This document shows, piece by piece, positions 26,506-35,874 of a DNA stretch of 64,000 bases. Numbering within the stretch: the stretch's first letter is position 1; the number at the start of each line of letters is the position of its first letter. The translations under genes were made by a program, and so were the position numbers. The notes beneath the pieces are model-generated. The model was given only the letters and a program-made list of their open reading frames with translations, ran no database searches and was not told where the DNA came from. The stretch is from Maritimibacter sp. (GTDB taxonomy: Bacteria; Pseudomonadota; Alphaproteobacteria; Rhodobacterales; Rhodobacteraceae). The stretch lies in assembly GCA_002701395.1 (NCBI GenBank), contig NZVC01000033.1, positions 148,065 through 212,064 on the forward strand. The letters run 5' to 3'.

Positions 26506-27162
26506 CTAGCCGCGCACCAGCGCATCCACCGCGTCGGCCAGCGGCGCGTTGCCGTCCGTCAGTTCCAGAATTTCCTGCCGGATCCCGGGCCGGTCGATCA
26601 GCGCGGCCAGCGTCTGCGCCACGTTCCCGCGCTTGACGGTGCCATAGGTGACCGCGCGCGACAGCGCGACCATCCCGTCGCCATCCTCGTCCAGAAGGGT
26701 GCCGGGCCGCAGGATGACCCAGTCGAGCCCGCTGATCGACAGTGCCGCGTCGGCCTCTTTCTTGGTCCGCATATACAGTTCGAAGCCGTGCTTCACCTCG
26801 GTGCCCCGCCCCGCCTCGGGCATCGCCGACACAAGGTACAGCCGCCGAATCCCTGCGGCGCGGGCCGCCTCGATCATCTTGACGGGCCCGTGTCCGTCGA
26901 TCTCTGCCGTGCGCTCGGGCCCGCTGCCCGCCGCTCCGGCGGAGAACACGATGGCGTCGTGCCCCGCGACGGCGCGGCCCAGCGCCTTTGCATCCATTTC
27001 CATCAGGTCACCCTGCACGGGGGTCACCCCCGCGGCGCGCAGGTCTTCGGCCTGCTCGGCCTTGCGGTGCAGGCCACTGAGCTTGTGCCCCGCGTGAATG
27101 AGCATCGGCGCAAGCCGGTGGCCCACGCCGCCGGTCGCGCCAATCAGGAAAATGCGTGCCAT
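26506..27162 (-). CDS. NAD(P)H-binding SDR-like protein
   Basis: A 218-residue atypical SDR. It has MARIFLIGATGGVGHRLAPM (Rossmann GxxGxxG), GVTPVQGDL, DAIVFSAGAAGSG, RLYLVSAMPE and WVILRPGTLLDEDG, as in YwnB/YtfG-type NAD(P)-binding proteins. There is no classical YxxxK, so it may be a regulator or an atypical reductase. Start 27162. It is followed on the minus strand by the phoX terminator and preceded by guaD 92 bp upstream; these two could be co-transcribed. Confidence 0.82.
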   Translation of the reverse strand: MARIFLIGATGGVGHRLAPMLIHAGHKLSGLHRKAEQAEDLRAAGVTPVQGDLMEMDAKALGRAVAGHDAIVFSAGAAGSGPERTAEIDGHGPVKMIEAARAAGIRRLYLVSAMPEAGRGTEVKHGFELYMRTKKEADAALSISGLDWVILRPGTLLDEDGDGMVALSRAVTYGTVKRGNVAQTLAALIDRPGIRQEILELTDGNAPLADAVDALVRG

Positions 27163-27254
27163 GTCTGTCTTGTCCGTCTTCGGTTCCGTTTCCGACCCCG
27201 GACCTAGCGCCGCCTGCCCGGTTCGCCACGCAACCCGGCCATGCGGCGCGTTCG

Positions 27255-28550
27255 TCAGGCCATGCGCACCGGCTCGCCCGCGACATAAACCGACTGCACC
27301 GCCCGGTCGTCCCCCATCATGATGGTCGGGAACAGCGCCTCCCACAGGTCGTCCGCCCGCGCGGCGCGCTGCGCGATGGCCGGGGTCGAGGCAAGGTCAA
27401 GCACGACAAGGTCGGCCTCCATCCCGATGCCGAGGTTGCCGATCCGGTCGTCCAGCCGCAGCGCCCGCGCCGAGCCTTGCGTCGCAAGCCAATACAGCTG
27501 CGCCGGGTGCAGCGCGCTGCCGTTCAGCTGCCCCAGCTCGTAAGCCGCCGCCATCGTCCGCAGCATCGAGAACGACGATCCGCCCCCCGTGTCGGTCGCC
27601 AGCCCCACGCGGTGACCCGCCGCCGTCAGCCCCGCCATGTCGAACACGCCAGAGCCGATGAAGGTGTTCGACGTCGGGCAGTGGATCAGGGCGGCATCGA
27701 CCTCGCGCAGCCGGTCGCGTTCGCGCGGCTCAAGGTGGATGGCGTGCCCGTACAGCCCATTCGCCCCCAGCAGGCCGAAGGCTTCGTAGGTGTCGAGATA
27801 ATCGCGCGCCTCGGGGAACAGCGATTTCACCCACGCGATCTCGTCCGTCTGTTCGCTCAGGTGGGTCTGCATCAAGCAGTCCGGGTGCTCGGCCCACAGC
27901 GCGCCCAGCGCCTCTAGCTGTGCGGGCGTAGAGGTGGGCGAGAACCGCGGGGTGATCACATAGCCCAGCCGGCCGGTCCCGTGCCATTTCTTAAGCAGCG
28001 CCTTGCTGTCGTCATAGGCGCTTGCGGGCGTGTCTTGCAGCCCCTTTGGCGCGTTGCGGTCCATGCAGGTCTTGCCCGCCAGCGCCCGCAGCCCGCGCCG
28101 CTGCGCCTGTTCGAAATAGGCATCGACGCTTTCGGGATGGATCGTGGCATAGCTGCAGGCGGTGGTGGTGCCGTTCGACAGCGTCAGGTCGAAATAGCGC
28201 GACGCGATTTCGTTTGCGTAGTCCGGGTCGCCGAACCGCATCTCTTCGGGGAAGGTATAGCTGTTCAGCCAGTCGATCAGCCGCTTGCCCCAGCTGGCGA
28301 TCATCGCGGTCTGGGGATAATGCGCGTGCGCATCGACGAAGCCCGCTGTGATCAGTGCGTCGCCGTGGTCGGTCAGTTCGGCGTCGGGATGATCCGCGCG
28401 CAGCGTGTCCGACGCCCCCAGCGCGGCGATGCGCCCGTCCTCGACCAGCACCGCGCCGCGGCGTTCATGCCGCACGGCCGCGTCCACCGGCGCCCGGAAG
28501 GGATCGTCTGCGAAGGACAAAGTCTGCCCAAGGATCAGCCGTTTGGTCAT
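27255..28550 (-). CDS. guaD: Guanine deaminase
   Basis: A 431-residue amidohydrolase that converts guanine to xanthine. The metal motif is FVDAHAHYPQT, followed by MIASWGKRLIDWLNSYTFPE, MQTHLSEQTDEI, YGHAIHL, and the aspartate in GLATDTGGGSSFSML. The PQTAMIAS and DWLNSYTFPEE segments are diagnostic of GuaD rather than other deaminases. Start at 28550 (MTKRLILGQTLSF). It is divergent from mgtE. With 8-oxoguanine deaminase at 23 kb it suggests active purine turnover. Confidence 0.93.
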   Translation of the reverse strand: MTKRLILGQTLSFADDPFRAPVDAAVRHERRGAVLVEDGRIAALGASDTLRADHPDAELTDHGDALITAGFVDAHAHYPQTAMIASWGKRLIDWLNSYTFPEEMRFGDPDYANEIASRYFDLTLSNGTTTACSYATIHPESVDAYFEQAQRRGLRALAGKTCMDRNAPKGLQDTPASAYDDSKALLKKWHGTGRLGYVITPRFSPTSTPAQLEALGALWAEHPDCLMQTHLSEQTDEIAWVKSLFPEARDYLDTYEAFGLLGANGLYGHAIHLEPRERDRLREVDAALIHCPTSNTFIGSGVFDMAGLTAAGHRVGLATDTGGGSSFSMLRTMAAAYELGQLNGSALHPAQLYWLATQGSARALRLDDRIGNLGIGMEADLVVLDLASTPAIAQRAARADDLWEALFPTIMMGDDRAVQSVYVAGEPVRMA

Positions 28551-28678
28551 GTCGTGCCTTCTGTCGACGCCGCAGCAGACGATAGGCATGACGCGCTGCG
28601 GCGTAAATCGCGAACTGCCCCCTGTTTTCCGCCGCCGTCCATATGTATTACGGCCCAAACGGTTAGAAGAGGCAGGCC

Positions 28679-30058
28679 ATGGCGGAAGAAACCACGACCG
28701 AAGACGCCCGCGAAGACGACCGCTACGGCCTTGGCCGGGAACGCGTTCTGGCGATTCTCGAAGCTGCCGAGGCGCAGGACGCCGCGACCGTCAACGAGCT
28801 GATGGAGCCGCTGCACCCGGCTGACATCGCCGACCTTCTGGAACAGGTCGACAGCTCTGAACGCGCCGCGATCCTGAAGGTCCACGAGATCGACGGCGAG
28901 ACACTGTCCGAACTCGACGAATCGATCCGCGAAGAGGTGTTCGACCTGCTGTCGCCCGGCGTGCTGTCGGACGCGGTGCGCGAGCTGGAATCGGACGACG
29001 TCGTCGACATCATCGAGGACCTCGAAGACGACCAGCAGAAGGCTATCCTTGACGCGCTGGAAGACAACGACCGTCTAGCCGTCCAGCAGGCGCTGTCCTA
29101 CCCGGAATACTCTGCCGGCCGCCTGATGCAGCGCGAGGTCGTCGCGGGCCCCGAGCACTGGACCGTGGGCGAGGCGATCGACTGGCTCCGCTCGCGCGAG
29201 GATCTGCCGGACGATTTCTACCACGTCACCCTTGTCGACCCGCGCTACCATCCGGTGGGCAACGTCACGCTGGGCAAGATCCTTGGCCACCGCCGCGACG
29301 TGAAGCTTAAAGACATCACCGAAGACTCGTTCCGCACCATCGAGGCGACCGAGAAAGAGGCCGACGTCGCCTATGCCTTCAACCAGTACCACCTGATTTC
29401 TGCGCCCGTGGTGGACGAGGACGGCAAGCTGGTCGGCGTGATCACCATCGACGACGCGATGATCGTGCTGGAAGAAGAGGCCGAGGAAGACATCCTGCGC
29501 CTTGCCGGTGTCGGCGATGAATCCAGCCTGTCGGACAAGGTCGTCGCCACCACCCGCCGCCGCGCGCCGTGGCTGGCGGTGAACCTTGCGACGGCGATCA
29601 TCGCGTCGCTGGTGATCTCGCTGTTCGAGGACACGATCGCGCAATACGTGGCGCTGGCCGTGCTGATGCCGATCGTGGCGTCGATGGGCGGCAACGCCGG
29701 CACCCAGTCGCTGACGGTGGCGGTGCGCGCCATCGCCACCAAGGACCTTACCGGGTCCAACGTGCTGCGCGTCATCCGACGCGAGGTGCTGGTGGGCACG
29801 GTCAATGGCGTGATCTTCGCGGTGGTGATGGGGCTGGTCGGCTGGGTCTGGTTCGGCGCGCCGATGCTGGGCGCCGTGATCGCTGTGGCGATGATCATCA
29901 ACCTTGTCGTCGCCGGGCTGGCGGGCACGGTGATCCCGGTGGTGCTGGACCGGCTGAAGGTCGACCCGGCGCTGGCATCCGGCACCTTCGTGACGACGGT
30001 GACCGACGTGGTGGGCTTCTTCGCCTTCCTCGGCCTTGCTGCCGTGGTCCTGCTGTGA
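28679..30058 (+). CDS. mgtE: Magnesium transporter MgtE
   Basis: A 459-residue protein. The cytosolic N-domain (MgtE_N, residues about 40-145) contains LMEPLHPADIADLLEQVD and LEDDQQKAILDALE; two CBS domains occupy about 145-270; a five-helix membrane domain carries SMGGNAGTQSLTVAVRAIA. The N and CBS domains sense cytosolic Mg and gate the channel. ATG 28679 is in a good context. Its stop overlaps the GTG start of the next gene (GTGA), coupling the two. Confidence 0.95.
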   Translation: MAEETTTEDAREDDRYGLGRERVLAILEAAEAQDAATVNELMEPLHPADIADLLEQVDSSERAAILKVHEIDGETLSELDESIREEVFDLLSPGVLSDAVRELESDDVVDIIEDLEDDQQKAILDALEDNDRLAVQQALSYPEYSAGRLMQREVVAGPEHWTVGEAIDWLRSREDLPDDFYHVTLVDPRYHPVGNVTLGKILGHRRDVKLKDITEDSFRTIEATEKEADVAYAFNQYHLISAPVVDEDGKLVGVITIDDAMIVLEEEAEEDILRLAGVGDESSLSDKVVATTRRRAPWLAVNLATAIIASLVISLFEDTIAQYVALAVLMPIVASMGGNAGTQSLTVAVRAIATKDLTGSNVLRVIRREVLVGTVNGVIFAVVMGLVGWVWFGAPMLGAVIAVAMIINLVVAGLAGTVIPVVLDRLKVDPALASGTFVTTVTDVVGFFAFLGLAAVVLL

Positions 30059-30618
30059 CCGATCTCTCCGCCGCCAAGGCCGCCGCGCGCGAGGCCGCCT
30101 TCGCCCGCCGCAGCCAGGCCTTCGAGACCGGCGACCGCACCGCCGGGGCGGCGCGGCTGTCGGCGTTTCTGGCCCCCTATGCGGGCCGCCCGCTGGCGGG
30201 ATACATGCCGATGCGGACCGAGATCGACCCATTGCCCGCGATGGCGGCGCATGCGGCCTCCGCCCCGGTTGGCGTCCCGGTGATCGAGGCCGCCGGTCAA
30301 CCGCTGCTGTTCCACCTCTGGACGCCGGATGCCGCGATGCAGGACGGCCCGTTCGGGGCCCGCGTTCCGGCGGACGGCCAGCCGATGACGCCCGGCATCC
30401 TGATCGTGCCGCTGGTGGCCTTCACGCGCGCGGGCGCGCGCATCGGCTATGGCGGCGGCTTCTACGACCGCACGCTGGAACGTCTGCGCGCCGCCGGGCC
30501 GGTGCTGGCCGTGGGCTTCGCGTGGGCCGCGCAGGAAACCGACAGCCTGCCGCTGGAACCCACCGACCAGCCGCTGGACGCCATCGTGACAGAGGCCGAA
30601 ACGCTAAGTTTCGCCTGA
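30055..30618 (+). CDS. 5-formyltetrahydrofolate cyclo-ligase
   Basis: A 187-residue enzyme that converts 5-formyl-THF to 5,10-methenyl-THF with ATP, keeping the folate pool usable. It contains LSAFLAPYAGRPLAGYMPMR, then PLVAFTRAGARIGYGGGFYD with the signature RIGYGGGFYDRTL. The start is GTG at 30055, overlapping the mgtE stop. No separate ribosome site is obvious, consistent with translational coupling. A two-hairpin intergenic repeat follows. Confidence 0.9.
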   Translation: MTDLSAAKAAAREAAFARRSQAFETGDRTAGAARLSAFLAPYAGRPLAGYMPMRTEIDPLPAMAAHAASAPVGVPVIEAAGQPLLFHLWTPDAAMQDGPFGARVPADGQPMTPGILIVPLVAFTRAGARIGYGGGFYDRTLERLRAAGPVLAVGFAWAAQETDSLPLEPTDQPLDAIVTEAETLSFA

Positions 30619-30627
30619 CCGTCCCCC

Positions 30628-30690
30628 GCTTCTTCTGTCCAGAAATATCCCGGGGGAGTCGCGCGCCAGCGCGACGGGGGCAGCGCCCCC
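30628..30690. repeat. Two-hairpin intergenic repeat, copy 2
   Basis: Same layout as 10066-10124: GCTTCTTCT, GAAATA, CGGGGG, then GTCGCGC/GCGCGAC and GGGGGC-AGC-GCCCCC. It lies between the cyclo-ligase and YmdB-like genes and may also serve as a terminator, although there is no T-run. Confidence 0.65.
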
Positions 30691-30772
30691 CTGACCAGCA
30701 CCAGCCGTGGCGCGAAACCACAGGGCTTTTCCGCTTGCCCTCGCCCCCCCGCACGGCCTACCCCTTGCGGCC

Positions 30773-31600
30773 ATGCGCATCCTCTTTCTCGGCGACGTGG
30801 TGGGCCGGTCCGGCCGGCAGGCAATCACCACCCATCTGCCCCGCCTTCGCAGCGAATGGTCTCTCGATTTCGTCGTCGTCAACGGCGAGAACGCAACGAA
30901 CGGCGTCGGACTGTCCGGCGCCCATGCCAAGCTGCTGCTCGAGGCCGGGGCCGACTGTCTGACCCTTGGCGACCACGCTTTCGACCAGCGCGATATGCTG
31001 CAGTTCATCGAGACCGAGCCGCGCATCGTCCGGCCGTTGAACTATGCCAAGTCCGCACCCGGTCAGGGTGCACGCCTGTTCGAGGCGACCCGAGGCCGCA
31101 TGGTGCTGGTGACGCAGGCGCTGGGACAGGTGTTCATGAAGCGCCCGTTCGACGACCCTTTCTCGGCGCTGGAGCGCACGCTCAAGGCGCACCCGCTGGG
31201 CGGTCAGGCGCAGGCGATCCTTGTCGATATCCACTGCGAGGCGACGTCCGAGAAGATGGCGATCGGCCACTGGTGCGACGGCCGTGCATCCGTCGTGGTC
31301 GGGACCCACACCCACGTGCCCACCGGCGACGGGATGATCCTGCCGGGCGGCACCGCCTTCCAGACCGACGCCGGCATGTGCGGTGACTACAATTCGGTGA
31401 TCGGGATGGAGAAATCCGAACCCATGCGCCGGTTCATCACCGGGATGCCGGGCGGACGGTTCACACCGGCCGAGGGCGAAGGCACGCTGTCGGGGCTTTA
31501 CGTCGAAACCGACGACCTGACCGGCAAGGCAACGCGGGTCGAGATGGTGCGTCAGGGCGGTCGGCTGGCCGCCTCGGGTCCGGACAAGCGCGACGCCTGA
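30773..31600 (+). CDS. YmdB-like metallophosphoesterase (TIGR00282 family)
   Basis: A 275-residue phosphodiesterase. It has MRILFLGDVVGRSGRQAI, VVVNGENATNGVGL, LTLGDHAFDQ, DIHCEATSEKMAIGHWCDGR and VVVGTHTHVPTGD; these carry the Asp, Asn and His ligands of the di-iron site. The family cleaves 2',3'-cyclic nucleotides and can affect RNA decay and biofilm traits. Start 30773 gives the invariant opening. It is the second gene after the mgtE pair, behind the repeat. Confidence 0.92.
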   Translation: MRILFLGDVVGRSGRQAITTHLPRLRSEWSLDFVVVNGENATNGVGLSGAHAKLLLEAGADCLTLGDHAFDQRDMLQFIETEPRIVRPLNYAKSAPGQGARLFEATRGRMVLVTQALGQVFMKRPFDDPFSALERTLKAHPLGGQAQAILVDIHCEATSEKMAIGHWCDGRASVVVGTHTHVPTGDGMILPGGTAFQTDAGMCGDYNSVIGMEKSEPMRRFITGMPGGRFTPAEGEGTLSGLYVETDDLTGKATRVEMVRQGGRLAASGPDKRDA

Positions 31601-31768
31601 GCACCTGCACGACCCGGCGCCTGTTAAAGCGCCCGATATGGTGCCACGCACGGCGACAGCGCCACAGTGGCCGCCGCAATCGCGGGCGCACCGCTTGTGC
31701 GTGGCGCGTCAACACGTAAGGATGCGGTCCGGTTTGCAACGGACAGCCCCGACACGGACACCCGTCGA

Positions 31769-33556
31769 ATGATTCAGTCGTTCCTATCGCCCGGCGCAGA
31801 AGCCTTCGTGACTCTTGGCGTCGTGGTCTTGATGTTCGTGTTGTTCGTGCGCGAGATCTATCCGACCGAGGTCGTCGCCATCACAGGCGTGGCGCTGATG
31901 CTGATCCTCGGGCTTCTGCCTTATGATCGCGGACTAGAGGTGCTGTCGAACCCCGCCCCGTGGACCATCGCGGCGATGTTCATCGTGATGGGGGCATTGG
32001 TCAGGACCGGCGCGCTGGAAGCCTTCACGCAATCGGCCCAGCGAAAGGTCGCCACCAATCCGAAGACCACCATCGCGATGCTGATGGCCTTCGTGATCGC
32101 GGCCTCGGCGGTGGTGAACAACACGCCGGTCGTGGTCGTGATGATCCCGGTGTTCGTCCAGCTGGCCCAGAAGCTGAACATGCCCGCGTCCAAGCTGCTG
32201 ATCCCTCTTAGCTATGGCGCGATCCTTGGCGGTACGCTGACGCTGATCGGCACCTCGACCAACCTGCTGGTCGACGGTGTCGCCCGCAGCTACGGGCTGA
32301 CCCCTTTCACCATCTTCGAGGTCACGCCGCTGGGCCTTGCGCTGGTCGCGTGGGGCGCGCTGTACCTGCGCTTTATCGCGCCGCGCCTGCTGCCTGCCCG
32401 CGACAGCATGGCCGACCTGCTGTCCACCGGGCGGTCGCGCATGAAGTTCTTTACCGAGGCGGTGATCCCGCCCGACAGCAACCTGATCGGGCGCGAGGTG
32501 CTGGGGGTTCAGCTGTTCAAGCGCGAGGGCGTGCGCCTGATCGACGTGATCCGGGGCGACGACTCGCTGCGCCGCAATCTGGACGGGGTCGCGTTGCAGG
32601 TCGGCGACCGCGTCGTGCTGCGCACCCAGATGACCGAGCTTCTCAGCCTGCAAAGCAACAAGTCGCTGAAACGGGTGGACCAGATTTCGGCGGTCGAGAC
32701 GCAAACGGTCGAAGTGCTGATCACGCCGGGCTGCCGGATGGTCGGGCGTCGGCTGGGCGACCTGCGCCTGCGTCGGCGCTATGGCGTTTATCCGCTGGCG
32801 GTGCACCGCCGGAACCAGAACATCGGCCGCCAACTGGACGATCTGGTCGTTCACGTCGGGGACACGCTGTTGCTGGAAGGCGCGGACGAGGACATTCAGC
32901 GTCTGGCGCAGGACATGGACCTTGTCGATGTCACCCGCCCCGCCGCCCGCGGCTTCCGCCGCAGCCACGCCCCCATCGCGATCGCCGCGCTGCTAGCGCT
33001 TGTCGCGCTGGCGGCCTTCGGGATCGCGCCGATCCTGATGCTGGCGGTCATCGCCGTTGCCGTGGTGCTGATCACCGGCTGTATCGACGCCGACGAGGCG
33101 TTCGGCTTCGTCGATGGCCGTCTGCTGGCCTTGATCTTTTCTATGCTGGCCATCGGCGCGGCCTTGGAATCGACGGGCGCGGTCGAACTGATCGTGCGCG
33201 GCATCGCCCCTGCCCTGACCCAGTTACCCCCGTTCTTCGTGATCTGGGCGGTGTACCTGCTGACCTCGGTGCTGACCGAGCTGGTGTCCAACAACGCGGT
33301 TGCCGTCGTCCTGACCCCCATCGCCATCGCGCTGGCGGATGCGATGGGCTTCGACGCGCGACCGCTGGTCGTGGCGGTCATGGTCGCGGCGTCGGCCAGC
33401 TTTGCGACGCCCATCGGGTATCAGACCAACATGATGGTCTACGGCCCCGGCGGCTATCGTTTCACGGACTTCCTGAAAGTGGGCATCCCGCTGAACCTGA
33501 GCATCGGGCTTCTGGCCTCGGCCCTGATCCCGCTGATCTGGCCGCTGATGCCCTGA
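31769..33556 (+). CDS. SLC13-type permease with two TrkA-C domains
   Basis: A 595-residue transporter. An N-terminal set of membrane segments (residues about 10-190, VVNNTPVVVVMIP and TSTNLLVDG) is followed by two cytosolic RCK_C/TrkA-C domains (about 210-375, including VQLFKREGVRLIDVIRG and LVVHVGDTLLLEGAD). A second membrane half follows, with ELVSNNAVAVVLTPIAI and FATPIGYQTNMMVYGPGGYR. Family members move sulfate, dicarboxylates or other anions with sodium; the substrate is unknown. ATG 31769 is preferred to 31667. Confidence 0.85.
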   Translation: MIQSFLSPGAEAFVTLGVVVLMFVLFVREIYPTEVVAITGVALMLILGLLPYDRGLEVLSNPAPWTIAAMFIVMGALVRTGALEAFTQSAQRKVATNPKTTIAMLMAFVIAASAVVNNTPVVVVMIPVFVQLAQKLNMPASKLLIPLSYGAILGGTLTLIGTSTNLLVDGVARSYGLTPFTIFEVTPLGLALVAWGALYLRFIAPRLLPARDSMADLLSTGRSRMKFFTEAVIPPDSNLIGREVLGVQLFKREGVRLIDVIRGDDSLRRNLDGVALQVGDRVVLRTQMTELLSLQSNKSLKRVDQISAVETQTVEVLITPGCRMVGRRLGDLRLRRRYGVYPLAVHRRNQNIGRQLDDLVVHVGDTLLLEGADEDIQRLAQDMDLVDVTRPAARGFRRSHAPIAIAALLALVALAAFGIAPILMLAVIAVAVVLITGCIDADEAFGFVDGRLLALIFSMLAIGAALESTGAVELIVRGIAPALTQLPPFFVIWAVYLLTSVLTELVSNNAVAVVLTPIAIALADAMGFDARPLVVAVMVAASASFATPIGYQTNMMVYGPGGYRFTDFLKVGIPLNLSIGLLASALIPLIWPLMP

Positions 33557-33716
33557 ACAGGTCCGCCAAGGCCGGTCTGATCCACCCGCGCCACGCGCAT
33601 CTTTGCCGATCACGGCTCCGTTATCGCGAACAGTGACCGGATAGCGCACCTGTGCCGCTTGCCCGACTCCCTTTCCCCAAAGTAACGTCCCGCGCAGGAG
33701 CGAGGAGGTGCATACG

Positions 33717-35618
33717 ATGGCATACGCGGACGTCTACAAGTCCTGGCAGGACGACCCCGAGGGTTACTGGCTGAAACAGGCTGAGGCCATCGACTGGATC
33801 GAGCCGCCGAAGCAGGCGCTGTTCGACCGGGGGGACGATGTTTACGAGTGGTTCGCGGATGCGAAGGTCAACGCCTGCTGGAACGCCGTCGACCGCCATG
33901 TCGAGGCCGGACGCGGCGATCAGGTCGCGATCATTCACGACAGTCCCGTGTCCGGTGTCACCCGCCGCATCACCTATGTGAACCTGCGCAACCGCGTGGC
34001 GCAGCTTGCGGGTGCGCTGCGGGCCAAGGGCGTCGAAAAAGGCGACCGCGTGATCATCTACATGCCGATGATCCCCGAGGCACTAGAGGCGATGCTGGCC
34101 TGCGCGCGGCTGGGTGCGGTGCATTCGGTCGTGTTCGGCGGCTTCGCGGCGAACGAGCTTGCGGTGCGGATCGACGACTGCAAACCCAAGTGCATCATCG
34201 CCGCCTCGTGCGGGATCGAACCGGGCCGGATCGTGCATTACAAACCTTTGCTGGACGGCGCACTGGACGTGGCAGAGCACCAGCCGGACTTCTGCGTGAT
34301 CTTCCAGCGGGAACAAGAGGTCGCCCATCTTGAGGAAGGGCGCGACGTGAACTGGCACGGGTTCCAGTTCGGCGTGGAACCGGCCGAGTGTGTCCCGGTC
34401 GAAGGGAACCACCCCGCTTATATCCTTTATACCTCGGGCACGACCGGGCAGCCCAAAGGCGTGGTGCGCCCCACTGCCGGCCATCTGGTCGCGCTGAACT
34501 GGACGATGAAGAACATCTACAACGTCGATCCCGGAGAGGTGTTCTGGGCCGCGTCCGACGTGGGCTGGGTCGTGGGGCACAGCTATATCTGCTATGGCCC
34601 GCTGGTCCACGGCAACACCACCATCGTGTTCGAGGGCAAGCCCGTCGGCACCCCCGACGCCGGTACGTTCTGGCGTGTCATATCCGAGCACAAGGTCCGC
34701 AGCTTCTTCACCGCTCCGACGGCATTCCGCGCGGTGAAGCGTGAGGATCCGAACGGCGAGTTCATCAAGAAATACGATCTGTCGAACCTGCGCGCGATCT
34801 ACCTTGCCGGTGAACGCGCGGATCCGGACACCATTGAGTGGACGCAGAAGATGACGGGCAAGCCGGTGTACGACCACTGGTGGCAGACCGAGACGGGATG
34901 GACCATTGCAGGCAACCCGGCGGGGATCGAGCCGCTGCCGGTCAAGATCGGCTCTCCGACGGTGGCGATGCCGGGCTATGACATCCGCATTCTCGACGAC
35001 GAGGGCCACGAGGTTCCGCCGGGCACGCTGGGGGCCATCGCCGTCAAACTGCCGCTGCCGCCAGGCACGCTGCCCACCCTTTGGAACGCGCCGGAACGGT
35101 TTAAGAAATCCTACCTGTCGCACTTCCCTGGCTACTACGAGACGGGCGACGCGGGCATGAAGGACGAGGACGGCTATCTGTGGATCATGGCGCGCACCGA
35201 CGACGTGATCAACGTCGCGGGGCACCGTCTGTCGACCGGCGGCATGGAAGAGGTCCTAGCCTCGCACCCGGATGTCGCGGAATGCGCCGTGATCGGCGTG
35301 TCGGACGCGCTGAAGGGTCAGCTTCCGATGGGGTTCGTTTGTCTGACGAAGGGCGTGAACCGGGACCCTGCCGAAATCGGGAAGGAATGCGTCGCGCTGG
35401 TCCGTGAAAAGATCGGTCCGGTCGCGGCGTTCAAGCTGGTTTCGGTCGTCGACAGGCTGCCGAAAACGCGGTCCGGCAAGATCCTAAGGGCAACGATGGT
35501 GAAGATCGCGGATGGTCAGGAGTTCAAAATGCCTGCCACCATCGACGATCCCACGATTCTGGATGAGATCCGCTCTGCCGTTGAAGAGCTGGGGTATCCG
35601 CTGGCTGTTGCGGAGTAA
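33717..35618 (+). CDS. prpE: Propionate-CoA ligase (PrpE-like acyl-CoA synthetase)
   Basis: A 633-residue adenylate-forming enzyme. It has GAVHSVVFGGFAANELAVRI, ATP motif YTSGTTGQPKGV, WWQTETGWT, YYETGDAGMKDEDGY and the C-terminal lysine Lys588 in KTRSGKILRATM, the target of acylation-based inactivation. The sequence favours PrpE over Acs (WWQTETG, RPTAGH). It activates propionate, and probably acetate, to the CoA ester. ATG 33717 sits 8 nt behind GAGGAGG; the GTG at 33708 would overlap that ribosome site. Monocistronic. Confidence 0.92.
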   Translation: MAYADVYKSWQDDPEGYWLKQAEAIDWIEPPKQALFDRGDDVYEWFADAKVNACWNAVDRHVEAGRGDQVAIIHDSPVSGVTRRITYVNLRNRVAQLAGALRAKGVEKGDRVIIYMPMIPEALEAMLACARLGAVHSVVFGGFAANELAVRIDDCKPKCIIAASCGIEPGRIVHYKPLLDGALDVAEHQPDFCVIFQREQEVAHLEEGRDVNWHGFQFGVEPAECVPVEGNHPAYILYTSGTTGQPKGVVRPTAGHLVALNWTMKNIYNVDPGEVFWAASDVGWVVGHSYICYGPLVHGNTTIVFEGKPVGTPDAGTFWRVISEHKVRSFFTAPTAFRAVKREDPNGEFIKKYDLSNLRAIYLAGERADPDTIEWTQKMTGKPVYDHWWQTETGWTIAGNPAGIEPLPVKIGSPTVAMPGYDIRILDDEGHEVPPGTLGAIAVKLPLPPGTLPTLWNAPERFKKSYLSHFPGYYETGDAGMKDEDGYLWIMARTDDVINVAGHRLSTGGMEEVLASHPDVAECAVIGVSDALKGQLPMGFVCLTKGVNRDPAEIGKECVALVREKIGPVAAFKLVSVVDRLPKTRSGKILRATMVKIADGQEFKMPATIDDPTILDEIRSAVEELGYPLAVAE

Positions 35619-35679
35619 CAGAGGCGGAAGAAGCCGGTTTTACTGCGCCTTCCGGTTCGACCGGAGGGCGCCAGTGCGA

Positions 35680-35874
35680 TCAGTGTTCTTTTGCAACCAC
35701 GGCCCGGAAAGGCTCGGCGACGTCACCGGCCAGCCCAGCGAGTCGGTCTTCGGCACGCGCAAGGCGGTCTTCTATATCGTCCAAGCGTGATTTCATCTCT
35801 CGCCGCATCTCGCGAATTTCACGCTGAAGTTCGTACAGCATCATAACCGTACGGCTTTCGGGTGTTTCCAACAT
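35680..35874 (-). CDS. Small coiled-coil protein, function unknown
   Basis: A 64-residue protein (MLETPESRTVMMLYELQREI start) rich in charged heptads: REIREMRREMKSRLDDIEDR LARAEDRLAG, forming a coiled coil over residues about 14-48. An AAGGAG ribosome site lies 6 nt before the ATG, which supports translation. There is no signal or membrane segment. It lies between prpE (convergent) and the AT-rich island that forms its promoter side. No function is assignable. Confidence 0.55.
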   Translation of the reverse strand: MLETPESRTVMMLYELQREIREMRREMKSRLDDIEDRLARAEDRLAGLAGDVAEPFRAVVAKEH

